Positions 15,919 to 22,083 of a stretch of DNA of 26,181 nucleotides are shown piece by piece (the stretch's first letter is position 1; every line of letters begins with the position of its first letter). The notes under the pieces are model-generated. The model saw only the letters and a program-made list of their open reading frames with translations. It did no database searches and had not been told where the DNA came from. The position numbers and the translations under genes are program-made. Origin of the DNA: Tychonema litorale BBK16 (GTDB taxonomy: Bacteria; Cyanobacteriota; Cyanobacteriia; Cyanobacteriales; Microcoleaceae); NCBI RefSeq assembly GCF_021648855.1, contig NZ_JAKJHX010000079.1, positions 1-26,181 on the forward strand. The letters run 5' to 3'.

Positions 15919-17388
15919 TCAGACACTCTGCCATAAAAAACAAGCTAATCCGAGACAAATTAGAGCTATAAACCAGATTCCATAAAGTAAGAGAACTGCG
16001 CCTAAAGATCCAACCCCTAAAGCAATCAGTTTCTTAACTTTGTTTTCACTACTATAGTCGGATGGATTTTCAAAATTCGTTAAGCTTGAACTACTGGAGG
16101 GATTGGATTGGATGGTTTTCTCTTGTTCTCTCTCTACTACAACTATAATTTTCTTTTCCAGTTCTAGCCAACATTTATTAGGATCAACTTCTACTCCTTT
16201 ACACTCAACATCCCACTGATTCTCCATTGAGTAAAACACAGCCATATAATTACTAGCTAACCAAGGATCGCTTGATGCTGAACGTACATTTGGATAGGTT
16301 CCATTTAATTTTTTATAAGCAGCGAGACAAGCCTTTGTGCAAACAATAAACTCTTCTAAATGCTCTTTTACAAGCTCATAACTTGCAGGTTTTGGTGACA
16401 AGCTTTTATCAGTGGACTCAACCATTGGAAGGAGACACCAGATATTTTTAGACGGGGTATCTAAATCTTTTTCCAATTGTGCCCCGATAGAGAGATTGTT
16501 TCCTACTGGCATACACTGTAGCAAAGCACCATCTTCTGGAAAAATTTGTGTTATACACCTTGCTTTAGAGATTCTTTTGCCACTTTTTTTTAGCTGATCA
16601 ATTAAATCATCTTGACTTTTGAAAGAATCGTACACAGATTCTAACCTTGGTTGCTCAACTAGATCGTAATCTCTACAACCAAGAAGATTCAGAAAAGCAT
16701 TTGCTCGAAGGGCTGACTGCCTATTGTTCTGGTTAAGAAAAAGATTTTGGGTAATCTTGCCATCCTGTACAGCCTTTTGAATATCCCCCAATTGATAAAA
16801 GGTAGTAGCCCTATTCATATAAGCATCCGCGTAATCAGCTTTAAGTTGAATAGCACGGGTGTAGTCTTCCAGAGCACTATTATGTTCACCTAGCTCATTT
16901 TTCATATAGCCTCGGCTGTAGTAAGCTTCAGCATAATTAGGATCTAGCTGGATTGCTGCACTTAAGTTTTTTATGGCTGCCCTTAAATCACCCCTCTGAA
17001 AATCAAGACTAGCTCGGTTAAAGTAATCCTTTGAATCAGTGCTAGAAATTTTAAGATTTGCGGTAACTAGAACACTTTGACCACAGCCAGAAAAAGCCAC
17101 AAGAATTTGCTCAGATGGATCTGTTATTTCATCCATCTTTGCTTGTACCATGCAAATAATCTCCCTATCGTTATTAGCAAATTTAGGTAAGTCGCTTCTC
17201 GGAACATAAGCCAACTCTGATATGTCAATGTCAATACAGTTGTTTTCATCTAGATGCACACCCACGAAAATCAGACCAATTCCATGATCGTGATAGCCTT
17301 TTTGAGCAATTTTCGTAAAGCTATCCTTCGCACCATAAACCATCGTCTGGGCGTATTGTTCTAACTGCTCTTTAGATACAAGAGACAT
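15919..17388 (-). CDS. TPR protein with C-terminal membrane anchor
   Basis: A 489-residue protein. Residues 1-115 are an unnamed alpha/beta region (YGAKDSFTKIAQKGYHDHG at the start). Three tetratricopeptide repeats occupy about 119-220 (AIQLDPNYAEAYYSRGYMKN is typical). Residues 225-430 are a globular region of unknown type, followed by a Ser-rich spacer and a hydrophobic hairpin (about 453-486) that should anchor it in a membrane. TPRs bind partner proteins, but the partner is unknown. It is convergent with the HEPN-motif gene (150 bases between stops), so they are not one operon. ATG 17388 is the only good start. The 150-base gap between the two genes contains nothing recognisable. Confidence 0.8.
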   Translation of the reverse strand: MSLVSKEQLEQYAQTMVYGAKDSFTKIAQKGYHDHGIGLIFVGVHLDENNCIDIDISELAYVPRSDLPKFANNDREIICMVQAKMDEITDPSEQILVAFSGCGQSVLVTANLKISSTDSKDYFNRASLDFQRGDLRAAIKNLSAAIQLDPNYAEAYYSRGYMKNELGEHNSALEDYTRAIQLKADYADAYMNRATTFYQLGDIQKAVQDGKITQNLFLNQNNRQSALRANAFLNLLGCRDYDLVEQPRLESVYDSFKSQDDLIDQLKKSGKRISKARCITQIFPEDGALLQCMPVGNNLSIGAQLEKDLDTPSKNIWCLLPMVESTDKSLSPKPASYELVKEHLEEFIVCTKACLAAYKKLNGTYPNVRSASSDPWLASNYMAVFYSMENQWDVECKGVEVDPNKCWLELEKKIIVVVEREQEKTIQSNPSSSSSLTNFENPSDYSSENKVKKLIALGVGSLGAVLLLYGIWFIALICLGLACFLWQSV

Positions 17389-17448
17389 ATTGACACCTCA
17401 ATCTCCTAGAGTGTTTTGTTTGATTGTCTTATTAACTCAGCTAAATAT

Positions 17449-17705
17449 TTAACCTGAACTTAAGGTAGTATTACATGAGTAAACCAATCCTATCAAAGCA
17501 CCAATACCCAAAGTTGTCAACAGGATACCCCCCGCCCGCGTTCATAAGTCGCCAGAGTCTTATTAATCCGCCCCACCCAATGATTGCACGCTAACTCAAA
17601 ATCCTCTGGTTTCGGACTTTCTTGAATCAGCATCTTCAATCGACCAGTAGCCAACAAAATCAAAAAGATCGGGTCAGTTGGCTCAATTTTTCCCTTACTC
17701 GTCAC
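17449..17705 (-). pseudogene. Small membrane protein gene split by a one-base frameshift
   Basis: From GTG 17705 the frame reads TSKGKIEPTDPIFLILLATG and continues to TYERGRG, then stops at 17517. One base added to the run of six C (17528-17533; G on the coding strand) continues the frame into ILLTTLGIGALIGLVYSC, a good transmembrane helix, ending at TAA 17449. The repaired product would have about 85 residues with a C-terminal membrane segment. I recall similar DP-[hydrophobic]-LATG proteins in cyanobacteria but cannot name the family with certainty. A true frameshift, phase variation or a sequencing error would all look the same. Confidence 0.45.
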
Positions 17706-17713
17706 GCATATCC

Positions 17714-17728
17714 GGAGGCTCTGCCTCC
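17714..17728. repeat. Short GC-rich hairpin GGAGGC/GCCTCC
   Basis: GGAGGCTCTGCCTCC is a 6-base inverted repeat with a 3-base loop. It lies just upstream of the frameshifted small gene and opposite the hotdog gene. This GGAGGC...GCCTCC form is a frequent dispersed hairpin in filamentous cyanobacteria. Confidence 0.7.
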
Positions 17729-17789
17729 AATTTTCCTTGCCAAGCGAGGAAGTTTTTAAATCATTAAAAGTAGACTAAGAGTACCCAAA

Positions 17790-18215
17790 ATGCAAGCATC
17801 TAGCGAACAGAAAAGACCTTTGGAAATAGAATTAAGCTTTCCCGTACAAACTTACGATATCGACTTTGCGGGAATTGTCAGCAATATTGTTTACATCCGC
17901 TGGTTGGAAGACTTGCGAATAGCACTTGGTGCTGCTTATTATCCTGTACAAAAAATGCTGCAAAACGGTGTAGTTCCCATGCTGATGAAAACTGCAATTG
18001 AATACAAGCAGCCGATTAGTATTTTCGATAAACCAACTGGTAAAATTTGGATTAGTAAAATGAAATCGCTTAAGTTGATGATGGATGCTGAAATAATTGT
18101 AGCTGGGAAAGTCGCTGCGATTGCCCAACAATCTGGTTGTTTCATTGAACTCTCAACTCGCAAACCAGTGCCGATTCCATCTGAGTTTTCTCAAGCATAT
18201 TTTGCACAGCAGTAA
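17790..18215 (+). CDS. Hotdog-fold acyl-CoA thioesterase (4HBT family)
   Basis: A 141-residue protein of the single-hotdog thioesterase family, which hydrolyses acyl-CoA or acyl-ACP thioesters as a tetramer. The key segment is QTYDIDFAGIVSNIVYIRWLE (20-40), where D25 takes the place of the catalytic Asp of 4-hydroxybenzoyl-CoA thioesterase and AGIV-N-YIRW is the usual signature around it. The remaining strands (IEYKQPISIFDKPTG near 65-80) follow the fold. Cyanobacteria use a related enzyme, DHNA-CoA thioesterase, in phylloquinone synthesis, but nothing here shows that substrate and no men genes are nearby. AAGAG upstream of ATG 17790 may act as a weak ribosome-binding site. Confidence 0.85.
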   Translation: MQASSEQKRPLEIELSFPVQTYDIDFAGIVSNIVYIRWLEDLRIALGAAYYPVQKMLQNGVVPMLMKTAIEYKQPISIFDKPTGKIWISKMKSLKLMMDAEIIVAGKVAAIAQQSGCFIELSTRKPVPIPSEFSQAYFAQQ

Positions 18216-18334
18216 ATCGATAAATCTTCACCCAAAATACTGTTTGTATTCAGGACTTGATTTCTGTGATTTTCCGCATCAGAAATAATGTCAAAATCCC
18301 AGAAACACCAACATTTACAGAACTCAATCACATT

Positions 18335-18529
18335 ATGAATCATTCAACAATTGCCAATACCGAAATTGTCCGCCTGATCACTATCCCCATTAGTCACTAC
18401 TGCGAAAAAGTGCGGTGGGCCCTGGATTTACTAAAAATCCCCTATATCGAAGAAAGAAAAGAATTGCAGTCAACTGCTGCCGGAGTTTATGCACTCCGCT
18501 TGTATCGTGAGCAGCGCCAAGTTCAGTAA
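18335..18529 (+). pseudogene. Truncated glutathione S-transferase (N-terminal fragment)
   Basis: From ATG 18335 the first 45 residues (IVRLITIPISHYCEKVRWAL, then DLLKIPYIEERKE) are the start of a GST thioredoxin-like domain, including the SxYCxKVRWAL helix with its active-site-like Cys. Similarity ends near 18470, and the frame closes after 20 unrelated residues. A full protein of this type exceeds 200 residues, so more than three quarters is missing. The break is close to the eroded toxin remnant at 18565, which suggests one deletion or rearrangement joined the two. A longer upstream frame from 18257 adds no family sequence. Confidence 0.65.
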
Positions 18530-18564
18530 TCATACGAGTTACACCACAGGATTTTTGGTCTAGA

Positions 18565-18660
18565 TCATAGGGGTAGTTTTGCAATGCGATCGATCCATTC
18601 TTCAGCACTAGATACCGCCCAAATTATTAGCAATTCTTCGATGATAATTTCTATCGGTAG
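18565..18660 (-). pseudogene. C-terminal remnant of a DUF5615 PIN-like toxin
   Basis: The minus strand reads LPIEIIIEELLIIWAVSSAE then EWIDRIAKLPL and stop. This matches the family C-terminal pattern VPI-x-IEE-LLI-x5-EEW-x5-YLPL. It starts overlapping the end of the DUF433 antitoxin gene in another frame and has no start codon of its own. A whole DUF5615 protein is about 115 residues, so the N-terminal 80-85, including the acidic PIN-like catalytic residues, are gone. Recognition is by pattern memory of the family. Confidence 0.6.
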
Positions 18661-18977
18661 CCTCCTTGAGCTGTCTTTGCTGCGATTAATTTGTTGTACA
18701 AAACCGGATCAGTAGACTGTAGCGGTTGAGGCATCGCATCAAATGCGGCTTCTTCGGCCTCCAGATAAGCATCGATTTCAGTACGATTGGCTAGATAGAA
18801 GGCGATCGATCCATAAACTTGTTCGAGAGTCAGCAAGGGAAATGATTGAACAATGCTTTCAGGCGATTCCCCTTTTTGGAAAGCACAAACAACTGAGTCA
18901 ATGGCAATCCGAGTCCCTTTCACCCAGTAAGTATTATTTCGATATTCTGTATAGGATTTAGCGGCTAGAACTTGCAT
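18651..18977 (-). CDS. DUF433 antitoxin, orphaned
   Basis: A 108-residue DUF433 protein. TYWVKGTRIAIDSVVCAF (16-33) and FPLLTLEQVYGSIAFYLANR (46-65) are the diagnostic segments of the small HTH-like fold that pairs with DUF5615 toxins. ATG 18977 is chosen over a longer frame up to 19175 because similarity begins at MQVLAAKSY and the upstream part is not family-like. The toxin that normally follows is reduced to 31 codons (18565-18660). The antitoxin seems intact to YNKLIAAK; its last residues (TAQGGYR) may come from the deletion junction. It could still protect against a related toxin elsewhere in the genome. Confidence 0.82.
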   Translation of the reverse strand: MQVLAAKSYTEYRNNTYWVKGTRIAIDSVVCAFQKGESPESIVQSFPLLTLEQVYGSIAFYLANRTEIDAYLEAEEAAFDAMPQPLQSTDPVLYNKLIAAKTAQGGYR

Positions 18978-19078
18978 AAGTTTATTTTGATGTAAACTAT
19001 CTCTAATTATAGTCTTGTGGTCTAGTATTCTATCCCAGGTGTCAACTATGGCCAACAACCGCAAGATTAGCCGATCGC

Positions 19079-19104
19079 CCATCCCGCAAATCCATCCCGC
19101 AAAT
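19079..19104. repeat. 13-base tandem duplication upstream of rpmI
   Basis: CCATCCCGCAAAT occurs twice head to tail (19079-19091, 19092-19104), 65 bases before the rpmI start. It may alter the leader of the L35-L20 operon. The rest of the 191-base gap between the antitoxin and rpmI starts shows no hairpin with a T-run and no infC. Confidence 0.75.
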
Positions 19105-19168
19105 CCAGCTTGCAGAAAGTACCACAAACGTGATACGGTTATAGCTTGTGTCCAAATAACACCAGTCC

Positions 19169-19366
19169 ATGCCAAAACTCAAAACTCGCAAAGCAGCCGC
19201 AAAGCGCTTTAGAGCGACCGGCACCGGTAAAATTGTGCGCCGCAAAGCTTACAAAAGCCACTTGCTCTCCCACAAAAGTTCAGCCCGCAAAAGCCGCTTA
19301 TCTAAATTGGTCGTCATTGACGAGACCAACGATGCTAACGTGCGGTTAATGCTTCCATACTTGTAA
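19169..19366 (+). CDS. rpmI: 50S ribosomal protein L35
   Basis: A 65-residue basic protein beginning [20 protein letters not shown], with [17 protein letters not shown] following: unmistakable L35 of the large ribosomal subunit, at its normal length. No Shine-Dalgarno sequence precedes ATG 19169. It is followed after 19 bases by rplT, the universal rpmI-rplT pair. infC, which often precedes them in other bacteria, is absent here, as is frequent in cyanobacteria. The leader contains a 13-base tandem duplication (19079-19104). Confidence 0.97.
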   Translation: MPKLKTRKAAAKRFRATGTGKIVRRKAYKSHLLSHKSSARKSRLSKLVVIDETNDANVRLMLPYL

Positions 19367-19385
19367 AGTTTAACGGTAATCAACG

Positions 19386-19742
19386 ATGACACGGGTAAAA
19401 CGCGGTAATGTCGCCAGAGCGCGCCGCAAAAAAATTCTCAAACTAGCCAAGGGATTCCGAGGCGCACAGTCCAAACAGTTCCGCACAGCTAACCAACGGG
19501 TGATGCAAGCCCTGCGTAACGGTTATCGCGATCGCAAAAAACGCAAACGCGACTTCCGCCGCCTGTGGATTGCTCGGATCAATGCAGCATCTCGCACCCA
19601 CGGGACGAGCTACAGCAAACTGATCGGCAACATGAAGAAAGCCAACATCGAAATCAACCGCAAAATGCTGGCACAAATGGCAATCATTGACCCAGCAACA
19701 TTCGGTAAAGTCGTGGAAATGGCCAATCGAGCCGCAGCGTGA
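19386..19742 (+). CDS. rplT: 50S ribosomal protein L20
   Basis: A 118-residue basic protein starting [20 protein letters not shown], with [19 protein letters not shown] near 56-74 and a C-terminal globular half. It is the 23S rRNA-binding assembly protein L20 at standard length and is required early in large-subunit assembly. It is translated from the same transcript as rpmI. In several bacteria L20 represses its own operon by binding the leader; no such site could be identified by eye. Confidence 0.97.
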   Translation: MTRVKRGNVARARRKKILKLAKGFRGAQSKQFRTANQRVMQALRNGYRDRKKRKRDFRRLWIARINAASRTHGTSYSKLIGNMKKANIEINRKMLAQMAIIDPATFGKVVEMANRAAA

Positions 19743-19763
19743 AAACTTGAATAGTTTTCCGAA

Positions 19764-19880
19764 GGAAGAAATAAGAAGTAAGAAGGATTTAGTTATCTGC
19801 CAGAGAAGGAAGACTTCTTAGATAAATCTAGGAAATTGAGACCAATTTTCCTTCTTTGTTCTTACTTCTGGCTTCTTACC
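19764..19880. repeat. Inverted purine/pyrimidine arms around a short spacer
   Basis: AAGAAATAAGAAGTAAGAAG (about 19766-19785) is opposed by CTTACTTCTGGCTTCTTACC (about 19861-19880), imperfectly complementary, with CTTCTTTG just inside the right arm. The layout copies the 6236-6364 cassette: AT-rich centre and repeat-like arms after a stop codon. It could fold behind rplT, but no T-run follows. Confidence 0.5.
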
Positions 19881-20012
19881 TTTTGATAGTGATATCCTGG
19901 GCAATTGCATCCACCCTTTTCTATTTTTTCTAAAATCTCAGTGGCAAATCTCAGTGATTGCCATTTCACTAAAATAAACAAAAGCTTCCAAATACAACCC
20001 AATTTAAAAAGC

Positions 20013-20543
20013 ATGGATAGCAATTTACTCATTATTTACGTGTCAGTCTTGCTACTCATACTAGGCAGTGCTTCCTGGTTTATAGTCCGTCAGATATTCA
20101 CAACTCGAAATCGAGAAATGTCCCTAGAGCGCTTAGAAAACAAGCTAACCACAAAGAAGGGAACTGCACAGGAATACTACGAATTGGGAAGTATTTATCT
20201 AGACAAAAGTCTGTATTCCCAGGCAATCTTACTATTTCAAAAAGCCCTAAAATCCGAAGATTTAGAAGGCGCAGAAAATTCAGCCATCATTTATAACGCT
20301 CTGGGTTTTGCACACTTTGGTCAAGAACAGTACGACATAGCCATCCGCTATTACAAAGAAGCCATCAGGTTGCAGCCAGAGTACGTTACATCAATCAACA
20401 ATTTGGCTCATTCCTATGAGCGCAAGAAATTAGTAACTCAAGCTTTGGAAATGTACGAAGAAGTTCTCAAATACGAGCCAGCAAATGACACTGCCAAACG
20501 ACGAGTAGAATCCCTCCGCAAACGGTTTGTGAGCTATAGTTGA
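20013..20543 (+). CDS. ycf37: Ycf37-like photosystem I assembly TPR protein
   Basis: A 176-residue membrane-anchored TPR protein. One N-terminal transmembrane helix (5-25, LLIIYVSVLLLILGSASWF) is followed by three TPR-type repeats at about 53-83, 92-125 and 126-159 (AIRYYKEAIRLQPEYVTSIN is the clearest). This size and layout match Ycf37, which assists photosystem I assembly or stability at the thylakoid. Other small anchored TPR proteins share the layout, so the name is a likely call, not a certain one. I chose ATG 20013, where the membrane helix begins; the frame opens upstream at 19905 but adds unrelated sequence. An intrinsic terminator follows. Confidence 0.68.
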   Translation: MDSNLLIIYVSVLLLILGSASWFIVRQIFTTRNREMSLERLENKLTTKKGTAQEYYELGSIYLDKSLYSQAILLFQKALKSEDLEGAENSAIIYNALGFAHFGQEQYDIAIRYYKEAIRLQPEYVTSINNLAHSYERKKLVTQALEMYEEVLKYEPANDTAKRRVESLRKRFVSYS

Positions 20544-20574
20544 GACCAAGTGTCATCAGCAATATAGATCCTGT

Positions 20575-20606
20575 AAACCTGGCTTCATCAAGAAACCAGG
20601 TTTTTT
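20575..20606 (+). terminator. Intrinsic terminator after the ycf37-like gene
   Basis: AAACCTGG (20575-20582) pairs with CCAGGTTT (20596-20603) across a 13-base loop, and the T-run covers 20601-20606. It lies 32 bases after the stop codon, so the hairpin-rich region downstream is transcribed independently. Confidence 0.85.
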
Positions 20607-20769
20607 GTTCTATTAGGTAAAAATACTAATCTTCGATTCTCCAATCCAAAATCTAAAATCTAAAATTGATCGACCGGACATGATATAAATGCTCAATAGA
20701 GTTAGTTGTGCCTGTAAATCTCTCCCTTACATATCGATATTTTTGGTAGAATTAAAGTGGTAACTGACC

Positions 20770-21065
20770 CACCAGCGACGATGGAGACATAAACCCGCGT
20801 CTCCAAAGTTTGCGAACAATCGCAACGGGGCAGAAGAATCTGTAGACCGGGGCATAACACGGGGCAATGGTAAGCATCCCTAGAATCAAGACAGCTCATA
20901 AGATTTCTTGTTTGGTATTCGACACATAAAACCGCTGGGCTAGCGGGGTTAGTGCGCGAGAGCAAACGTAAGGCCATAAAACTCCTTGTGGGTAGAGGCA
21001 ATTGCTAGGTCGCAGAAACTCAAATCGTGAGATTTGAGAATCACCGTGGCTTGAACTCGGTGAGG
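20770..21065 (+). ncRNA. Candidate structured leader RNA of the CheC operon
   Basis: The 494 bases between the terminator at 20606 and the operon start at 21101 hold no convincing gene but a series of local hairpins: GGAGAC/GTCTCC (20783-20804), TTGCGA/TCGCAA with a four-base loop (20810-20825), AACCGCT/AGCGG (20930-20946), CTCAAATC/GATTTGAG with a GTGA tetraloop (21019-21038), and TCACCG/CGGTGA (21041-21063). The last ends 22 bases before the AAGGAGGAG ribosome-binding site. It could be a long 5' leader, a riboswitch or a separate RNA. I recognise no known family; a GEMM c-di-GMP riboswitch core was looked for and not seen. Confidence 0.35.
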
Positions 21066-21100
21066 ATGTCAATTCTAAACAATTGAAGGAGGAGAACGTA

Positions 21101-21478
21101 GTGACATCAATTCTCGTTGTCGAAGATTCGTGGTTGACTCGCAGGGTAATCTGCAAAATTTTGCGAGCAGAGGGATACGAGACTTGGGAAGCATCGAGTG
21201 GCCCAGAAGCCCTAGAAGTCCTGGAGACTCAGACCCCAGACTGTATGCTTTTGGATCTCCTGATGCCCGATATGGAAGGTAGGGAAGTATTGCAAGCTCT
21301 GCGGGAGAGAGGGATTAAAGTTCCTGTGATCGTGATTACCGCAGACATCCAATCCACCACCCGCGAAGAGTGTATGGAACTGGGAGCCCTCGCAGTCATT
21401 CACAAAATGCCCAACTCCGATGAACTGGTTGGGTGGATCAAGAAAGCTCTCAGTGTCGGCGAGGAGAGCACCCCATGA
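21101..21478 (+). CDS. Single-domain CheY-like response regulator
   Basis: A 125-residue stand-alone receiver: acidic pair E8/D9, phosphoacceptor D52 (LLDLLMPD), T80 (VITAD) and K102 (HKMP). GTG 21101 is the start because AAGGAGGAG (21086-21094) lies 6 bases upstream and the protein then begins MTSILVVEDS; a TTG at 21083 would include the ribosome-binding site. W11 follows the acidic cluster. Its end overlaps the CheC start by ATGA (21475-21478). With no output domain it must act by binding partners, presumably CheC and the GGDEF protein encoded next, like a CheY shuttle. Confidence 0.92.
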   Translation: MTSILVVEDSWLTRRVICKILRAEGYETWEASSGPEALEVLETQTPDCMLLDLLMPDMEGREVLQALRERGIKVPVIVITADIQSTTREECMELGALAVIHKMPNSDELVGWIKKALSVGEESTP

Positions 21479-22083
21479 AATTGACCGATCGACAGCTCGA
21501 TGCTTTGCAGGAACTCGTTAACATCGGAATCGGTCAAGCAGCAGGGATCTTGAACGACATGATCGAGTCCCCCATTCGCTTGCAAATCCCCTACCTCCAA
21601 ATCCTGACTCCTAACGACGTGCAACAACAGTTAGAGCAGCACCTCAATGGTGAGCAAATCTCCGCCGTTCAGCTCAAATTCACAGGCTCTTTTGGAGGGA
21701 TTGCTCAGCTAGTCTTTCCTACAAACAGCGCAGCAACCCTGGTGACAATGCTGACTGGGGAAGAAGCCGGAACTCACGACCTAGATGCGGTCAAAATTGG
21801 TACGCTAAGTGAAGTAGGAAATATTGTGATCAACGGGGTCATGGGTGCGATCAGCAATGTACTTCAGCAGCGCTTGAACTACTCGATTCCCAATTACATG
21901 GAAGGGACGATCGCCACTTTGCTAATATCCGGCGGTTTGACTGCCGATACAGTTGTGTTATTGGCCCAGACTCGTTTCATTATTGAAAAGCTTCACATTG
22001 AAGGAGATATCATCCTCATTTTCAATGTCAGTTCTTTTGATACCTTGTTGGCTGCTATCAATCAACTTGCTGGGGGTCTATGA
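21475..22083 (+). CDS. cheC: CheC-family phosphatase of response regulators
   Basis: A 202-residue CheC/CheX/FliY-type protein that dephosphorylates CheY-like receivers. Both active-site motifs are present. The first is D9-x3-E13-x2-N16-x22-P39 (DALQELVN). The second is E113-x2-N116-x22-P139 (SEVGNIV), exactly 100 residues later, with Gly109 where Asp/Ser is usual. The two halves are the pseudo-symmetric repeats of CheC. ATG 21475 overlaps the receiver stop, and TGA 22081 overlaps the next start, so all three proteins are probably co-translated. No CheA, CheW or MCP gene is in the window, so the target is most likely the adjacent receiver and not a chemotaxis array. Confidence 0.9.
   Translation: MKLTDRQLDALQELVNIGIGQAAGILNDMIESPIRLQIPYLQILTPNDVQQQLEQHLNGEQISAVQLKFTGSFGGIAQLVFPTNSAATLVTMLTGEEAGTHDLDAVKIGTLSEVGNIVINGVMGAISNVLQQRLNYSIPNYMEGTIATLLISGGLTADTVVLLAQTRFIIEKLHIEGDIILIFNVSSFDTLLAAINQLAGGL

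Noticed and set aside
18390..18608. Minus-strand 72-codon frame overlapping the GST fragment and toxin remnant
   Set aside because: Part of it reads plausibly as protein, but it overlaps better-supported remnants and has no recognised domain; mentioned only as a possible fragment.
19015..19349. Alternative frames overlapping rpmI
   Set aside because: Shadows of the L35 gene and its leader.
20702..21001. Minus-strand frame of 99 codons in the hairpin-rich region
   Set aside because: It is rich in Cys, Arg and Ser with no domain pattern, has no ribosome-binding site, and coincides with the local hairpins; an RNA or leader reading is simpler.
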